This document shows positions 1 through 9,184 of a stretch of 64,000 nt of DNA, piece by piece. The translations under genes were made by a program, and so were the position numbers. The stretch comes from JBMNGH01 sp050949725 (GTDB lineage Bacteria > Bacillota > Thermosediminibacteria > Thermosediminibacterales > Tepidanaerobacteraceae), in NCBI GenBank assembly GCA_050949725.1, contig JBMNGH010000008.1:48957-112956 (forward strand), in the 5' to 3' direction. How positions within the stretch are numbered: the first letter of the stretch is position 1; the number at the start of each line of letters is the position of its first letter. Under the pieces are notes generated by a model, which saw nothing but the letters and a program-made list of their open reading frames with translations, did no database searches and was not told where the DNA came from.

Positions 1-2
1 GT

Positions 3-2579
3 TTAGAGAAAATAGCTAAAAACATGCCGACATGCACCAATTTCCCTCTAGGTTTCTGGGCGGAGTTTGTGTACGAATTTTTGCTGGTATATTCTTTTCA
101 AGAAAAAGTGCCAATAGAAGACCTGATTCAGCTGTTCTCAGCAGTTTATGACGGAATGATTGCGGGTTTTTTGACGACTATAATGAACATGGAAAAAGAC
201 ATGTCAAATGCTGATATTGATCTAAATTTACTTGTAACCGCAAGGGTAAATACAATTATTTCTGAGTCTGAGGATTTCTTTCTTAGGTACAGTGGTATGT
301 TTATAAAAAGGTGGAAAAAGAAGATCGACGAAACAGCGCCATTTTTAACACCACTAGACTACCTGGAGTTTATACCGGGTGTTCCGATTGTATTGCCCAA
401 GAGATTAAAAGGCAAAAAAAGAGATGTCTCTACCGGGCCGATCTTTAGGCGACTTCAGAAAAAATATGAATTTGCTTTTAAGAATTTCTTGCAAGGTATA
501 GGAATTAACAGTAGTGCAAAATCTGCCGAAGTAATTTCACATTATAAATCGTTCATGGATGAGCTTGAAAGAACGGTTGACATTCTCTGCCCAGGTAATT
601 TGTACACAGAAGAAGGCACAGAAAAGGTAATCAACAGTCTATTTGAAATCCTTCCACACAAAAAAGTACTTGTTGTAAAATGGCAGATTATGCAAAAGCT
701 ATTGAGTGAGTTCCCTCCCCGAAATCTCATACTAAGGCTTAAATTCAGGAGTTTAGGTCAATTACTCAATAATATGGATGTAAGAGATGTTCTGACCCTT
801 GCACATTTTACTGAAGATAAGGATTATTTATGTGCAATATTTCACTGGCTTCAAGATAATTTAAGACCTGATAGTTTTGAACAAGTTGAACTTAAGCCTA
901 TGGTAGTGAGCAGAACGGATTTTCCGGGTATGGGCCAAATGAGAGAAATATCAGATCTTAATCGTCTAACTGCACAGATTGCCATAATGAATCTTGGTAA
1001 AGGTATGGGAGGCGACTACCCCAAATTACGCTATTTTACAAGAATAGCCAAAAGTATTATAGAAGCTGAGCATTTTTCTATGCTTTGGGAATCCTATGCA
1101 CGTGAAAGAAAAGAAGTAGGTAGAAAGTTTGTTAATTCTATTGTCGGTCACTATGGAAAAGCCCTGTTTTCAGCACACCATGTTTTTGAAAACTGGCATC
1201 ATAGGGAATTCAAAATAAGGTTAAAAAAAATGGCTGATGAATTGAGAAAAAAGAACATGAATGACGAAGCAACAAATATCCAGGCAATTGCTGACGGTCA
1301 CGGATTAAGTTTGGTGCTCAGGGACGGGACATTTTTGCCGTGTTCAGCGTGGACATGGGCAAGTTTTAGCTTTAAAGGCGGTGAAGGTGTTCCGACGCCG
1401 CTTTTCCTTCATGTGGAGCGGGACTGGTTCAATAACGACCTGCTTGAGGAAATATACAGAGATATGGGGTATAATCCTAATGAAATTATGCAACAAGTTT
1501 TCACCTATATCAGTCAAGGTCGAGAAAGCATAAATCTCGCTGATGTGATGCTCGGAATAAAACCTCCAAGGCAAGAGATTATAATACAGGAACAGGAATA
1601 TTGGCCTCACGCTCAACCTTTACAGCGTTATAAAGAAAAACCCATATTGACACCTATAAAAGAACATTCATGGGAAAGCAGATTTGTTTTAAATACAGCT
1701 GCGCTGAGACTTAATGACAAGGTTTATTTACTTTATCGAGCTTATGGAGATGACGAAATATCAAGGATCGGTTTGGCTATTTCTGACGGATATAGTATAA
1801 TAGAGCGTCTGGATCAACCGATTTTTTTCCCAGAGACAGATCAAGAGAAAAGAGGTTGCGAGGACCCTCGGGTTGTAATAGTAGACGATGAGCTATTTAT
1901 GCTTTATACCGCATATGATGGTGTTGTAGCACAAATAGCTGCTGCGTCAATTCCCGTCGAAGATTTTTTAAGCAGGAACTTTAGTGCATGGAAGAGGAGA
2001 GGATTGGCATTCCCCGGACTATGGGACAAGGATGCCATATTATTCCCTGAAAAATTTAAGGGCAGGTACGTTATTTATCACAGGATAGAACCGAGTATAT
2101 GGATTGCGTATTCCGATGAGTTGTTGTTTCCATGGCCGCGTGTGGGACATAAAATAATTTTGGGGCCGCGCTCTGGGATGATGTGGGATTCTCTTAAAAT
2201 AGGTGCAGGGGCTCAGCCGATTAAGACCCGGTACGGTTGGCTGCTCATATACCACGGTGTCGACAAAGAAATGGTCTATCGGTTGGGAGTTATCTTAGCG
2301 GATTTAGAAGACCCCGGGAGAATTTTATACCGATCACCTAATGCTGTTTTGGAACCTCAAACGGAATGTGAACTCGGCAGAACGAGTGAGTGTTGGATTC
2401 CCAATGTAGTATTTACGTGTGGAGCAGTTTCTGAACAAGACAAGGAAATCTTGGATGATGACGACAAAATTTTGGTTTACTACGGTGCTGCCGATACAAG
2501 CATCTGTCTTGCTACAGGAAAAGTCGTCGAACTTATACCTGAAGAAGTGCGAGCTAGGGTGGCCGGGCAAATGAGGTAA
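3..2579 (+). CDS. Large protein with C-terminal GH130 glycosidase domain, 5' end outside window
   Basis: The frame is open to the left edge; the first ATG is at 24, but no stop or ribosome site precedes it, so the gene probably begins upstream. The last ~310 residues form a five-bladed GH130 domain (beta-1,4-mannooligosaccharide/mannosyl-glycan phosphorylase family): GCEDPRVV near residue 612 (numbered from the ATG at 24), where the family has its catalytic Asp, then YHGVDKEMVYRLGV and VYYGAADTSICLAT near the end. GH130 enzymes cleave beta-mannosides with phosphate to give mannose-1-phosphate. The preceding ~530 residues are helical, without signal peptide or membrane segment, and I do not recognise them; a glycosyltransferase or accessory region is possible. 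GH130 proteins are usually ~300-390 residues, so this is a fusion. The domain call is firm; the substrate is unknown. Confidence 0.8.
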   Translation, partial: LEKIAKNMPTCTNFPLGFWAEFVYEFLLVYSFQEKVPIEDLIQLFSAVYDGMIAGFLTTIMNMEKDMSNADIDLNLLVTARVNTIISESEDFFLRYSGMFIKRWKKKIDETAPFLTPLDYLEFIPGVPIVLPKRLKGKKRDVSTGPIFRRLQKKYEFAFKNFLQGIGINSSAKSAEVISHYKSFMDELERTVDILCPGNLYTEEGTEKVINSLFEILPHKKVLVVKWQIMQKLLSEFPPRNLILRLKFRSLGQLLNNMDVRDVLTLAHFTEDKDYLCAIFHWLQDNLRPDSFEQVELKPMVVSRTDFPGMGQMREISDLNRLTAQIAIMNLGKGMGGDYPKLRYFTRIAKSIIEAEHFSMLWESYARERKEVGRKFVNSIVGHYGKALFSAHHVFENWHHREFKIRLKKMADELRKKNMNDEATNIQAIADGHGLSLVLRDGTFLPCSAWTWASFSFKGGEGVPTPLFLHVERDWFNNDLLEEIYRDMGYNPNEIMQQVFTYISQGRESINLADVMLGIKPPRQEIIIQEQEYWPHAQPLQRYKEKPILTPIKEHSWESRFVLNTAALRLNDKVYLLYRAYGDDEISRIGLAISDGYSIIERLDQPIFFPETDQEKRGCEDPRVVIVDDELFMLYTAYDGVVAQIAAASIPVEDFLSRNFSAWKRRGLAFPGLWDKDAILFPEKFKGRYVIYHRIEPSIWIAYSDELLFPWPRVGHKIILGPRSGMMWDSLKIGAGAQPIKTRYGWLLIYHGVDKEMVYRLGVILADLEDPGRILYRSPNAVLEPQTECELGRTSECWIPNVVFTCGAVSEQDKEILDDDDKILVYYGAADTSICLATGKVVELIPEEVRARVAGQMR

Positions 2580-2638
2580 AATCAGCCATTGTCATAAAAA
2601 ACTTTTATTATCATATTACCAAAAAAAAACAATTTTCC

Positions 2639-2700
2639 AAATCCGTTAAATCCTAATTCTAATCGGTTAAAGGCATATAAGCTTAGGATTTAACGGATTT
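2639..2700. repeat. 18-bp perfect inverted repeat
   Basis: AAATCCGTTAAATCCTAA at 2639-2656 is exactly inverted at 2683-2700 around a 26-nt loop. It lies between the GH130 gene and ftsE. Only a short T run follows (TTTT at 2698-2701), so it may be a weak terminator for the upstream gene or an operator. Apart from this hairpin I see nothing in the 262-nt gap 2580-2841. Confidence 0.6.
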
Positions 2701-2841
2701 TGTCGTTTATGTTTACAGATAAAGTAAATTAATACAACAATGACGATTTCTGGTATTTCCCATATTTTTATAGTTTTTCATGAAGGAATTTTTAGATCCA
2801 CGTCGAAGTTTAAACTATGCCAACAATCGGAGTGATTCTAT

Positions 2842-3537
2842 GTGATTGAAATGTATCGTGTGACAAAGATTTATCAAGGCGGAATATCTGCTCTTAAAGA
2901 TATAAATTTAAAGGTGGCAAAAGGTGAGTTTATTTTCATCGTAGGACCAAGCGGCGCGGGGAAATCAACTCTAATAAAACTCCTATTTAGGGAAGAACTC
3001 CCGACTAGGGGTCAAATATTTTTTGCCGGTAAAAATGTTACTCGTCTTAAAGCCAGAGAAATACCGCACCTCAGAAGAAGAATTGGTATAGTTTTTCAGG
3101 ACTTCAGATTGTTGCCTGAAAAAACTGTCTATGAAAACGTAGCCTTTGCGATGCAGGTTGTTGAGGCATCCAGAAGAGACATAAAAAAAAGAGTCCCCCA
3201 TGTATTGGAAATGGTTGGCCTTTCACATAAATTAAAGGCAAAGCCGGCTGAACTTTCAGGAGGCGAACAGCAAAGGGTTGCTCTTGCCAGGGCACTTGTC
3301 AACAATCCAGATGTGCTTGTAGCGGATGAACCGACGGGCAATCTTGATCCCGATACTTCATGGGAGATTATGAAGCTTTTGAACGAAGTCAACAAAAGGG
3401 GAACAACCGTTGTCGTTGCCACGCATGCCAGAGATCTTGTAGATGCCTTGAGAAAAAGGGTGCTCCAGCTTGATAAGGGCAGTCTTGTACGTGATGAAGA
3501 GAGAGGGGTATACAGCAATGAAGCCGCAGACTACTAA
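2842..3537 (+). CDS. ftsE: Cell division ATP-binding protein FtsE
   Basis: This 231-residue ABC ATPase partners FtsX at the membrane and controls peptidoglycan hydrolases rather than transporting a substrate. Walker A GPSGAGKST lies near residues 35-43, the signature LSGGEQQRVALA near 139, Walker B VLVADEPTGNLD near 159, and the switch His in VVATHARDLV near 193. Length and the F/RL motif VFQDFRLLP are typical of FtsE. The start is GTG at 2842, with GGAG about 10 nt upstream. The 3' end overlaps ftsX by 20 nt, indicating translational coupling. The genes after ftsX (M23 peptidase, S41 protease) fit a cell-wall remodelling operon. Confidence 0.95.
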   Translation: MIEMYRVTKIYQGGISALKDINLKVAKGEFIFIVGPSGAGKSTLIKLLFREELPTRGQIFFAGKNVTRLKAREIPHLRRRIGIVFQDFRLLPEKTVYENVAFAMQVVEASRRDIKKRVPHVLEMVGLSHKLKAKPAELSGGEQQRVALARALVNNPDVLVADEPTGNLDPDTSWEIMKLLNEVNKRGTTVVVATHARDLVDALRKRVLQLDKGSLVRDEERGVYSNEAADY

Positions 3538-4390
3538 ATACTTTTTTCGCGAAGCCTTTATCAGCCTGGCAAGGAACCGTTGGATGAGCCTTGCGTCAAT
3601 CGGGGCAGTTGCCGCAGCTCTGATTATTTTAGGTTCTTTTTTATTAATTTCGGTAAATTTTGATTACATACTCAAAGATGTCGAGTCACAGGTGGAGATT
3701 ACAGCTTATTTGAACGATTCTATCAGCAGCGGGGATATTTCACGACTTAATATGGAATTGTCTGCAGTTAGAGGTGTTAAAGAGATTAACTTTATTTCAA
3801 AGGAAAAGGCTTTAGAAGAGTTTAAACAACAAATCGGTAAGGAACTATTGGAAGGGATGGAAAACCCCTTGCCAAATTCTTTCAGAATCAAAGTAGAAAA
3901 TCCACAGGATATTGCAGATATAGCTGAGGTTGTCCAGAAACTTTCAGGTATTGATGAGGTTAAATACGGTAAAGGAGTAGTAGAAAAGCTTTTTAATATT
4001 ATCTACTGGGCCCGTCTTATTGGTCTTGCAATTATGGTTGTATTTGCAGCTGTTTCTATATTCATAATATCAAATACAATTCGCTTGACGGTGTTTGCCA
4101 GGAGACGAGAAATAAATATCATGAAGTATATAGGTGCAACAGATTGGTTTGTCCGTTGGCCATTTTTAATTGAGGGTATGATACTGGGTCTCATAGGGTC
4201 TGCTATTGCTGTAGCCGTATTGGCTGGTGGATATAATTATCTGTATTATACTGTAAAGCTGAACATACCAATGATACCTATTATTCCAATCTCGGACTTT
4301 AGCTTCTATGGAGTCTACTTCTTGCTCATAGGCATGGTTATTGGGGCGTTTGGAAGTGGCTTCTCAATGAAACGATTTTTGCATGTGTAG
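3518..4390 (+). CDS. ftsX: Cell division permease FtsX
   Basis: This 290-residue membrane protein has an N-terminal transmembrane helix (about residues 22-45), a ~110-residue extracellular domain, then three more helices, the FtsX topology. The extracellular domain has the family's pattern for engaging a coiled-coil hydrolase activator. The ATG at 3518, preceded by GAGAGGGG at about -12, gives MKPQTTKYFFREAF, matching FtsX N-termini; an upstream in-frame start at 3470 would lie deep inside ftsE and is less likely. It acts with FtsE to convert ATP hydrolysis into activation of a periplasmic/wall peptidase, most plausibly the M23 protein encoded 42 nt downstream. Confidence 0.93.
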   Translation: MKPQTTKYFFREAFISLARNRWMSLASIGAVAAALIILGSFLLISVNFDYILKDVESQVEITAYLNDSISSGDISRLNMELSAVRGVKEINFISKEKALEEFKQQIGKELLEGMENPLPNSFRIKVENPQDIADIAEVVQKLSGIDEVKYGKGVVEKLFNIIYWARLIGLAIMVVFAAVSIFIISNTIRLTVFARRREINIMKYIGATDWFVRWPFLIEGMILGLIGSAIAVAVLAGGYNYLYYTVKLNIPMIPIIPISDFSFYGVYFLLIGMVIGAFGSGFSMKRFLHV

Positions 4391-4432
4391 ATTTATTAAA
4401 GCTATATCAATTTTACGGAGAGGAGGTATAAG

Positions 4433-5575
4433 GTGTCAACAAAGTGGACAAGATATTTATCTGTGATTATGATGTTGTTTTATGCTTTTGTAATGACTGC
4501 TCCAGTATTTGCTGATAATTTAATTGACTTACAAAAACAGCAGGATGATATCTTATCGAAAATATCAAATTTAAAAAATCAAGTTAAGAAAGTAGAAAAC
4601 GAGCAGAAGGATGTCCTATCAGAACTTGCGGCTATAGAAAATGAGTTGGAGAAAGCCCAAAAAGAACTTAAGGAAACAGAGTCCAAATTAAAAGCCACTG
4701 AGTTGAAACTGGCTGAAACCGAAAAAGAATTGGAACATGCGCAAGAAGAGGTTGAAAGACAGCAGGATGACCTAAATGCTCGAATGAAAGCGATGTACAT
4801 GGCCGGACCAGTAGATTACATAGAAGTATTGCTTGCCGCTGAGGATTTTTCTGATTTCCTCACTAGGTTGGATATGGTTAAAAAAATTATAGATGCAGAT
4901 AAAAAACTGCTGTTAGACTTTAAGGAAATTAAAGAAGAAGTAGAACAAAAGAAGCTCGCACTTGAAACGCAACAAAAACAAATTGAGCAACAAAAGAGAG
5001 AAATAACGGCCAAGAGGGCTACTATCGCTTCAAGGCAGGGAGACCGTAAGAGATTGTTAGCACAGCTCGAGGCCCAAAAAGAAGAGTACGAGCGTCAAGA
5101 AGACAAGCTGCAGGAAGATGCCAGACGCTTGGCAAAAATGATACAAGAGATCCAGTCTAAGAGCAATAATCCGTATGTTGGCACAGGTGTATTCCAATGG
5201 CCATTGCCTAGCTCAACCAGAATTACATCGGAGTACGGTTGGAGAATCCATCCCATATTCAAAACCAGAAGATTTCATGATGGAATTGACATTGGGGCAC
5301 CTACAGGTTCCACAATCGTAGCAGCAAATAACGGTAAGGTTATATATGCGGGCGCTTACGGCGGTTATGGAAATACGATTATCATAGACCATGGCGGAGG
5401 AATTTCATCCCTATATGCTCACCTCTCCAAAATCCTTGTCAAGAATGGGGATCAAGTTAAAAAAGGTGGCAAGATAGGACTTGTTGGTAGTACCGGATGG
5501 TCAACTGGCCCACATTTACATTTTGGAGTAATGAAAAATGGGCAGCACACCAATCCTTGGAATTATCTTAAATAA
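4433..5575 (+). CDS. Secreted coiled-coil M23 peptidase (EnvC/PcsB-like)
   Basis: An N-terminal signal peptide (about residues 1-27, ending PVFA-DN) is followed by ~210 residues of heptad-rich coiled coil (Glu/Lys/Gln/Leu), then a C-terminal LytM/M23 domain from ~residue 255. The zinc ligands are in the segment HDGIDIG and the HLHFG motif near the end; both are intact, so unlike E. coli EnvC this one may be an active endopeptidase. The start is GTG at 4433 after GAGGAGGTATAAG. Position directly after ftsEX supports it being the hydrolase regulated by FtsEX. It would act on cross-linked peptidoglycan outside the membrane. Confidence 0.9.
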   Translation: MSTKWTRYLSVIMMLFYAFVMTAPVFADNLIDLQKQQDDILSKISNLKNQVKKVENEQKDVLSELAAIENELEKAQKELKETESKLKATELKLAETEKELEHAQEEVERQQDDLNARMKAMYMAGPVDYIEVLLAAEDFSDFLTRLDMVKKIIDADKKLLLDFKEIKEEVEQKKLALETQQKQIEQQKREITAKRATIASRQGDRKRLLAQLEAQKEEYERQEDKLQEDARRLAKMIQEIQSKSNNPYVGTGVFQWPLPSSTRITSEYGWRIHPIFKTRRFHDGIDIGAPTGSTIVAANNGKVIYAGAYGGYGNTIIIDHGGGISSLYAHLSKILVKNGDQVKKGGKIGLVGSTGWSTGPHLHFGVMKNGQHTNPWNYLK

Positions 5576-5632
5576 ATGTTATAATCTAAACATGAGTGTA
5601 TTTAAGGTGACAAACGATAAGGTGGTTCTAAG

Positions 5633-6913
5633 ATGTTGCTGTCTAATAGGATAAAAAACATTATAAAAGTAGCGGTGCTGTGTACGGCGGTATCGCTGCT
5701 TTCGTTTTATTTAGGGACAAAGGCTCATGATATCCAGCAATTCAAAGAAATTAACAATTCTGAAGCAAGCAGTCAAACACACCAAAACAACCAAACATCT
5801 CAAAATGGTCAATCATCCCAAGGTGAGGAGTTTTTTTCTGAACAGAACAAGTATATTGCTGAAGAAGTGAGGCCTATATTAGATGTTATGGAGATTATTC
5901 AAAACAGGTTTATCAGAGAGGTAGACACATCACAATTAGTTGATGGGGCCATAAAGGGCATGGTGTCAGCCCTGAAGGACCGATACAGCACATACATGAA
6001 ACCATCGGAGTTCCAGGAGTTTATAAACTCTTTGAACGGTTCACTGGAAGGTGTAGGCATCACGATAGGTATAGATGAAAATACTGGAGATATAATTGTC
6101 GTATCTCCAATCGAAGGGGGGCCTGCTCACAGGGCAGGTATTTTACCGAAGGATAAAATCATAAAAGTTGATGAGACTGATCTAAAAGGAAAAAGCATTG
6201 ACGAGGCAGTCAATCTCTTGAGGGGTGAAAAGGGTACAAAGGTTGTTTTACAAATTGAAAGGGCGGGTGTTAAAGAGAGGCTTCAATTTGAACTTGTACG
6301 TGAGACTGTCAGATTAAATACCGTAAAGCAAGAAGTATTAGATAGTCGTATTGGATATATAAAAATTACATCTTTTGACATTCACACTTCTGATGAATTT
6401 AGAAAGGCGATTGATAAACTGGACAAACATAATGTCAAAGGCCTTATTCTAGATTTGCGCAACAATCCGGGTGGTTCGCTACATGAATCGGTAAAGGTCG
6501 CTGATCAAATACTAGGTGGCGGGCTGATAGTCTATACCGTTGACAGAAATAAAAATAAACGAGAAGAGTACTATTCTGACTCCCAAAAGGTGTCTTTGCC
6601 ATTGGTTGTGCTCATCAATGAAAACAGTGCTAGTGCTGCTGAAATTGTTGCGGGTGCAGTAAAGGATCACGGTGCTGGAGTGCTCGTGGGAACCAAAACT
6701 TTTGGCAAAGGTTCTGTCCAAGAGCTTGAGCCTCTAGAGGACGGTTCGGGCATAAAGCTTACTGTTGCTAATTATCATATTCCAAGTGGCCGTTGTATCG
6801 ATGGAATCGGAATTGAACCGAACATAACTGTCGAATTGGGCAAAAACATGAATCCTCTTGCTCTAAAAAGGCAAGATGATACCCAGCTCAAAAGGGCTTT
6901 GGAAATGTTTTGA
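5633..6913 (+). CDS. Carboxy-terminal processing peptidase S41 (CtpB-like)
   Basis: This 426-residue exported serine protease has one N-terminal membrane helix (residues ~10-28), a Ser/Gln/Asn-rich linker, the S41 N-terminal helices, a PDZ domain (about 125-210, with GVGITIGI and GPAHRAGILPKDKI), then the peptidase core. The catalytic Ser is S332 in NENSASAAEI and the general base is K359 in TFGKGSVQ. Start ATG 5633 follows AAGGTGG. It lacks the C-terminal peptidoglycan-binding domain of some relatives. In Firmicutes such proteases cleave membrane or sporulation signalling proteins; the location after ftsEX and the M23 gene suggests envelope work. The next gene is convergent only 11 nt away. 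Confidence 0.92.
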   Translation: MLLSNRIKNIIKVAVLCTAVSLLSFYLGTKAHDIQQFKEINNSEASSQTHQNNQTSQNGQSSQGEEFFSEQNKYIAEEVRPILDVMEIIQNRFIREVDTSQLVDGAIKGMVSALKDRYSTYMKPSEFQEFINSLNGSLEGVGITIGIDENTGDIIVVSPIEGGPAHRAGILPKDKIIKVDETDLKGKSIDEAVNLLRGEKGTKVVLQIERAGVKERLQFELVRETVRLNTVKQEVLDSRIGYIKITSFDIHTSDEFRKAIDKLDKHNVKGLILDLRNNPGGSLHESVKVADQILGGGLIVYTVDRNKNKREEYYSDSQKVSLPLVVLINENSASAAEIVAGAVKDHGAGVLVGTKTFGKGSVQELEPLEDGSGIKLTVANYHIPSGRCIDGIGIEPNITVELGKNMNPLALKRQDDTQLKRALEMF

Positions 6914-6924
6914 ACTCCACATCT

Positions 6925-7569
6925 TTATCGAAGCAACTCATTTAGCATATTCTCAGCAGGGTCTATTATTGGAATCGATAAATAATGTTTCAGCTCTTCC
7001 TTTAAGTAAGGAAAATGCGTGCAGCCGAGCAGGAGTGCGCTTGGCTCAGAACTTTTTGGGCATAGTTTGTGTAGTGAAAAATCCTTAATTATCCTATCCG
7101 GAGGCCTTAATTCTTCGATTGCTTTTACGACTGGCAGCAAGGATACACCGATAATTTGAATTAATGGATTATGTTTGTAGAATATTTTTTCGATATTTTC
7201 AAGGCATTGGCCGTTTGCAGCCCAAATGACAAGTGATTTGACATTTATTGAAAACCTTTTATATACATCTAAAGGGGTTACGAGTGATGTGTTCGGGTTT
7301 AGCCTATTTATCAAATCGATGTCAATAGCTGCTGAAAGAGAATTACAGTAAATCATCGTTTTAAAGACACCTTGTCCTTCCAGTTTCTTGATTATGAAAC
7401 TTACTTTATTAGTGAGCTCATCAGGATTTAGGTACTGAAGCCTGTTTTGTTCTTGTGGATCTGAGGCAGTAGATAAACCTACTGCCCTCAGACCGTTTTG
7501 TTTTACGAAATTGACACCTAGCATAGTATCTATAGGTGTACCTGCAATCACGCCAATTCTTTTTGACAT
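6925..7569 (-). CDS. Aspartate/glutamate racemase-family protein
   Basis: The ~214-residue protein has the two pseudo-symmetric halves of the Asp/Glu racemase superfamily: the first catalytic Cys in MIYCNSLSAAID and the second in LLLGCTHFPYL, the motif shared with MurI. It would interconvert an L- and a D-amino acid without cofactor. It is the last gene of the SAM-riboswitch metNIQ operon, 48 nt after metQ, so the substrate may be methionine or a related amino acid; that is inference. I chose ATG 7569 (MSKRIGVIAG); a TTG at 7587 is possible, and neither has a strong ribosome site. Housekeeping MurI is less likely given the operon and divergent N-terminal half. Confidence 0.75.
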   Translation of the reverse strand: MSKRIGVIAGTPIDTMLGVNFVKQNGLRAVGLSTASDPQEQNRLQYLNPDELTNKVSFIIKKLEGQGVFKTMIYCNSLSAAIDIDLINRLNPNTSLVTPLDVYKRFSINVKSLVIWAANGQCLENIEKIFYKHNPLIQIIGVSLLPVVKAIEELRPPDRIIKDFSLHKLCPKSSEPSALLLGCTHFPYLKEELKHYLSIPIIDPAENMLNELLR

Positions 7570-7617
7570 TTTGACCAACCCAATCAATCTTAATAATCTT
7601 TAGTCCTGGAGGTTCGT

Positions 7618-8502
7618 CTAGAATGCGGGGACAACTGCACCCTTATAATTTTCTTCGATAAATTTTTTCACGTCAGGTGAATTTAGAGTCTCTGCAAGCT
7701 TTTTAAGTTCGGGACGTTCCTCATCACCTTTGCGTATAGCAAGGATGTTCACGTAAGGAGAATCTGCTGATTCGATCACATAAGCGTCTTCAGTTGGCAC
7801 AAGACCTGCTTCCAGGGCATAATTCGTATTGATAACGGCGGCATCCACGTCGTCAAGTACTCTTGGGAGCATTGCTGCTTCAAGTTCTGACAAATTAATT
7901 TTCTTTGGATTTTCAGCTATATCTGCAACCGTTGCATTTATACCTGCTCCATCTTTTAACATTATGATGCCAGCAGACTGCAAGAGAAGCAAAGCCCTAC
8001 CGCCATTTGTTGGGTCATTGGGGATAGCTATTGTGGCACCTTCTTTAAGTTCATTTAGGAGATCAATAGTTTCACCTTCTTTTAACTCTTTAATGTCCTT
8101 GAGCTTTTTAGAATAAAGACCCATTGGTTCAATATGGACCTTTGCTGTATAAGTTAGGTCAAGGTTATGATCTTTTGAGAAGACTTCAAGATATGGGATG
8201 TGCTGAAAATAATTAGCATCTATGTCTTTATCCGCCAGACGCAGGTTTGGCTGGTTATAATCCGTAAACTCCACAATTTCCAGGGTTATTCCTTCTTTTT
8301 CCAGCATGGGTTTTACAACATTGAGAATTTCTGCGTGCGGAACAGGTGAGGCGCCTACCTTAATCACAGTATTTTGAGGTTGTTCTTCGGCCTGATTTTG
8401 TGATTCGTTGCTTTGAGGCTCTTTTGATCCATTTCCTCCACATCCCGCGATTAAAGCTGTTAAAAGAGCTAAGATGAGTAGTAATGTTAAAGTTTTTTTC
8501 AT
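7618..8502 (-). CDS. metQ: Methionine ABC transporter substrate-binding lipoprotein MetQ
   Basis: This 294-residue NlpA/MetQ-family protein has a lipoprotein signal ending LLTALIAGCGG (Cys near residue 21), a Ser/Glu/Gln-rich linker, then the family's opening VIKVGASPVPHAEIL. Family features such as YFQHIPYLE and IAIPNDPTNGGRALLLLQ are intact, as is the C-terminal VKKFIEENYKGAVVPAF. It captures methionine outside the membrane and delivers it to MetI/MetN. GGAGGAG lies 9 nt before the ATG. It is third in the minus-strand order metN-metI-metQ-racemase, under the SAM-I riboswitch. Confidence 0.93.
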   Translation of the reverse strand: MKKTLTLLLILALLTALIAGCGGNGSKEPQSNESQNQAEEQPQNTVIKVGASPVPHAEILNVVKPMLEKEGITLEIVEFTDYNQPNLRLADKDIDANYFQHIPYLEVFSKDHNLDLTYTAKVHIEPMGLYSKKLKDIKELKEGETIDLLNELKEGATIAIPNDPTNGGRALLLLQSAGIIMLKDGAGINATVADIAENPKKINLSELEAAMLPRVLDDVDAAVINTNYALEAGLVPTEDAYVIESADSPYVNILAIRKGDEERPELKKLAETLNSPDVKKFIEENYKGAVVPAF

Positions 8503-8530
8503 TTTTTTTCTCCTCCTGAAATTAATTTTG

Positions 8531-9184
8531 TTAACGATTTTTTGATACTTGTCTTACTAATTTATCTCCAACTATTTGCATGACTTGGACCATGACAACG
8601 AGAATGACAACAGTGCAAACCATCACATCATACATGAAACGCTGATAGCCATATCTCACTGCAAGGTCTCCAAGACCACCCCCTCCTAAAACACCTGCCA
8701 TTGCTGAATATCCCACAAGATTTATGGCGGTTATCGTAATTCCTGATACCATTGAAGGAAGGGCCTCGGGGATAAGTACTTTTGTAATTATTTGATACGG
8801 AGAAGCCCCCATTGATTGAGCTGCTTCAATTATGCCTTTTTCCACCTCTCTGAGAGCGGTTTCAGTTATTCTTGCCATAAAGGGTATTGCTGCTATTGAG
8901 AGGGGTACAATCGATGCGGTCGTTCCTATTGCCTTCCCCACAATAAGCCTTGTAAGAGGGATTAGAAGGAATAATAGAATGACAAAGGGAATGGATCTAA
9001 ATATGTTGACAATTGTACCCAATATTTTATTTAAAATCTGGTTTTCCACTATCTGATCCTTATCTGTTACCATTAGGAGGATACCTAAAGGAATACCGAA
9101 TATGGAAGCTATAATAACTGAGATAATTACCATGTATAGGCTTTGCCATGAAGCTATTAAAAGTAAATTCACCATTTCAATCAA
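8531..9184 (-). CDS. metI: Methionine ABC transporter permease MetI
   Basis: This 217-residue inner-membrane permease has five predicted helices and the EAA loop ETALREVEKGIIEAAQSMGA that contacts the ATPase. The TTG start at 9184 is preferred over ATG 9175 because GGAGGTGAT ends at a proper distance upstream (plus-strand 9190-9198); the start overlaps the metN stop by 8 nt, giving translational coupling. It forms the channel of the MetNIQ importer. The sequence is a full-length, typical member of the family. Confidence 0.93.
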   Translation of the reverse strand: MIEMVNLLLIASWQSLYMVIISVIIASIFGIPLGILLMVTDKDQIVENQILNKILGTIVNIFRSIPFVILLFLLIPLTRLIVGKAIGTTASIVPLSIAAIPFMARITETALREVEKGIIEAAQSMGASPYQIITKVLIPEALPSMVSGITITAINLVGYSAMAGVLGGGGLGDLAVRYGYQRFMYDVMVCTVVILVVMVQVMQIVGDKLVRQVSKNR

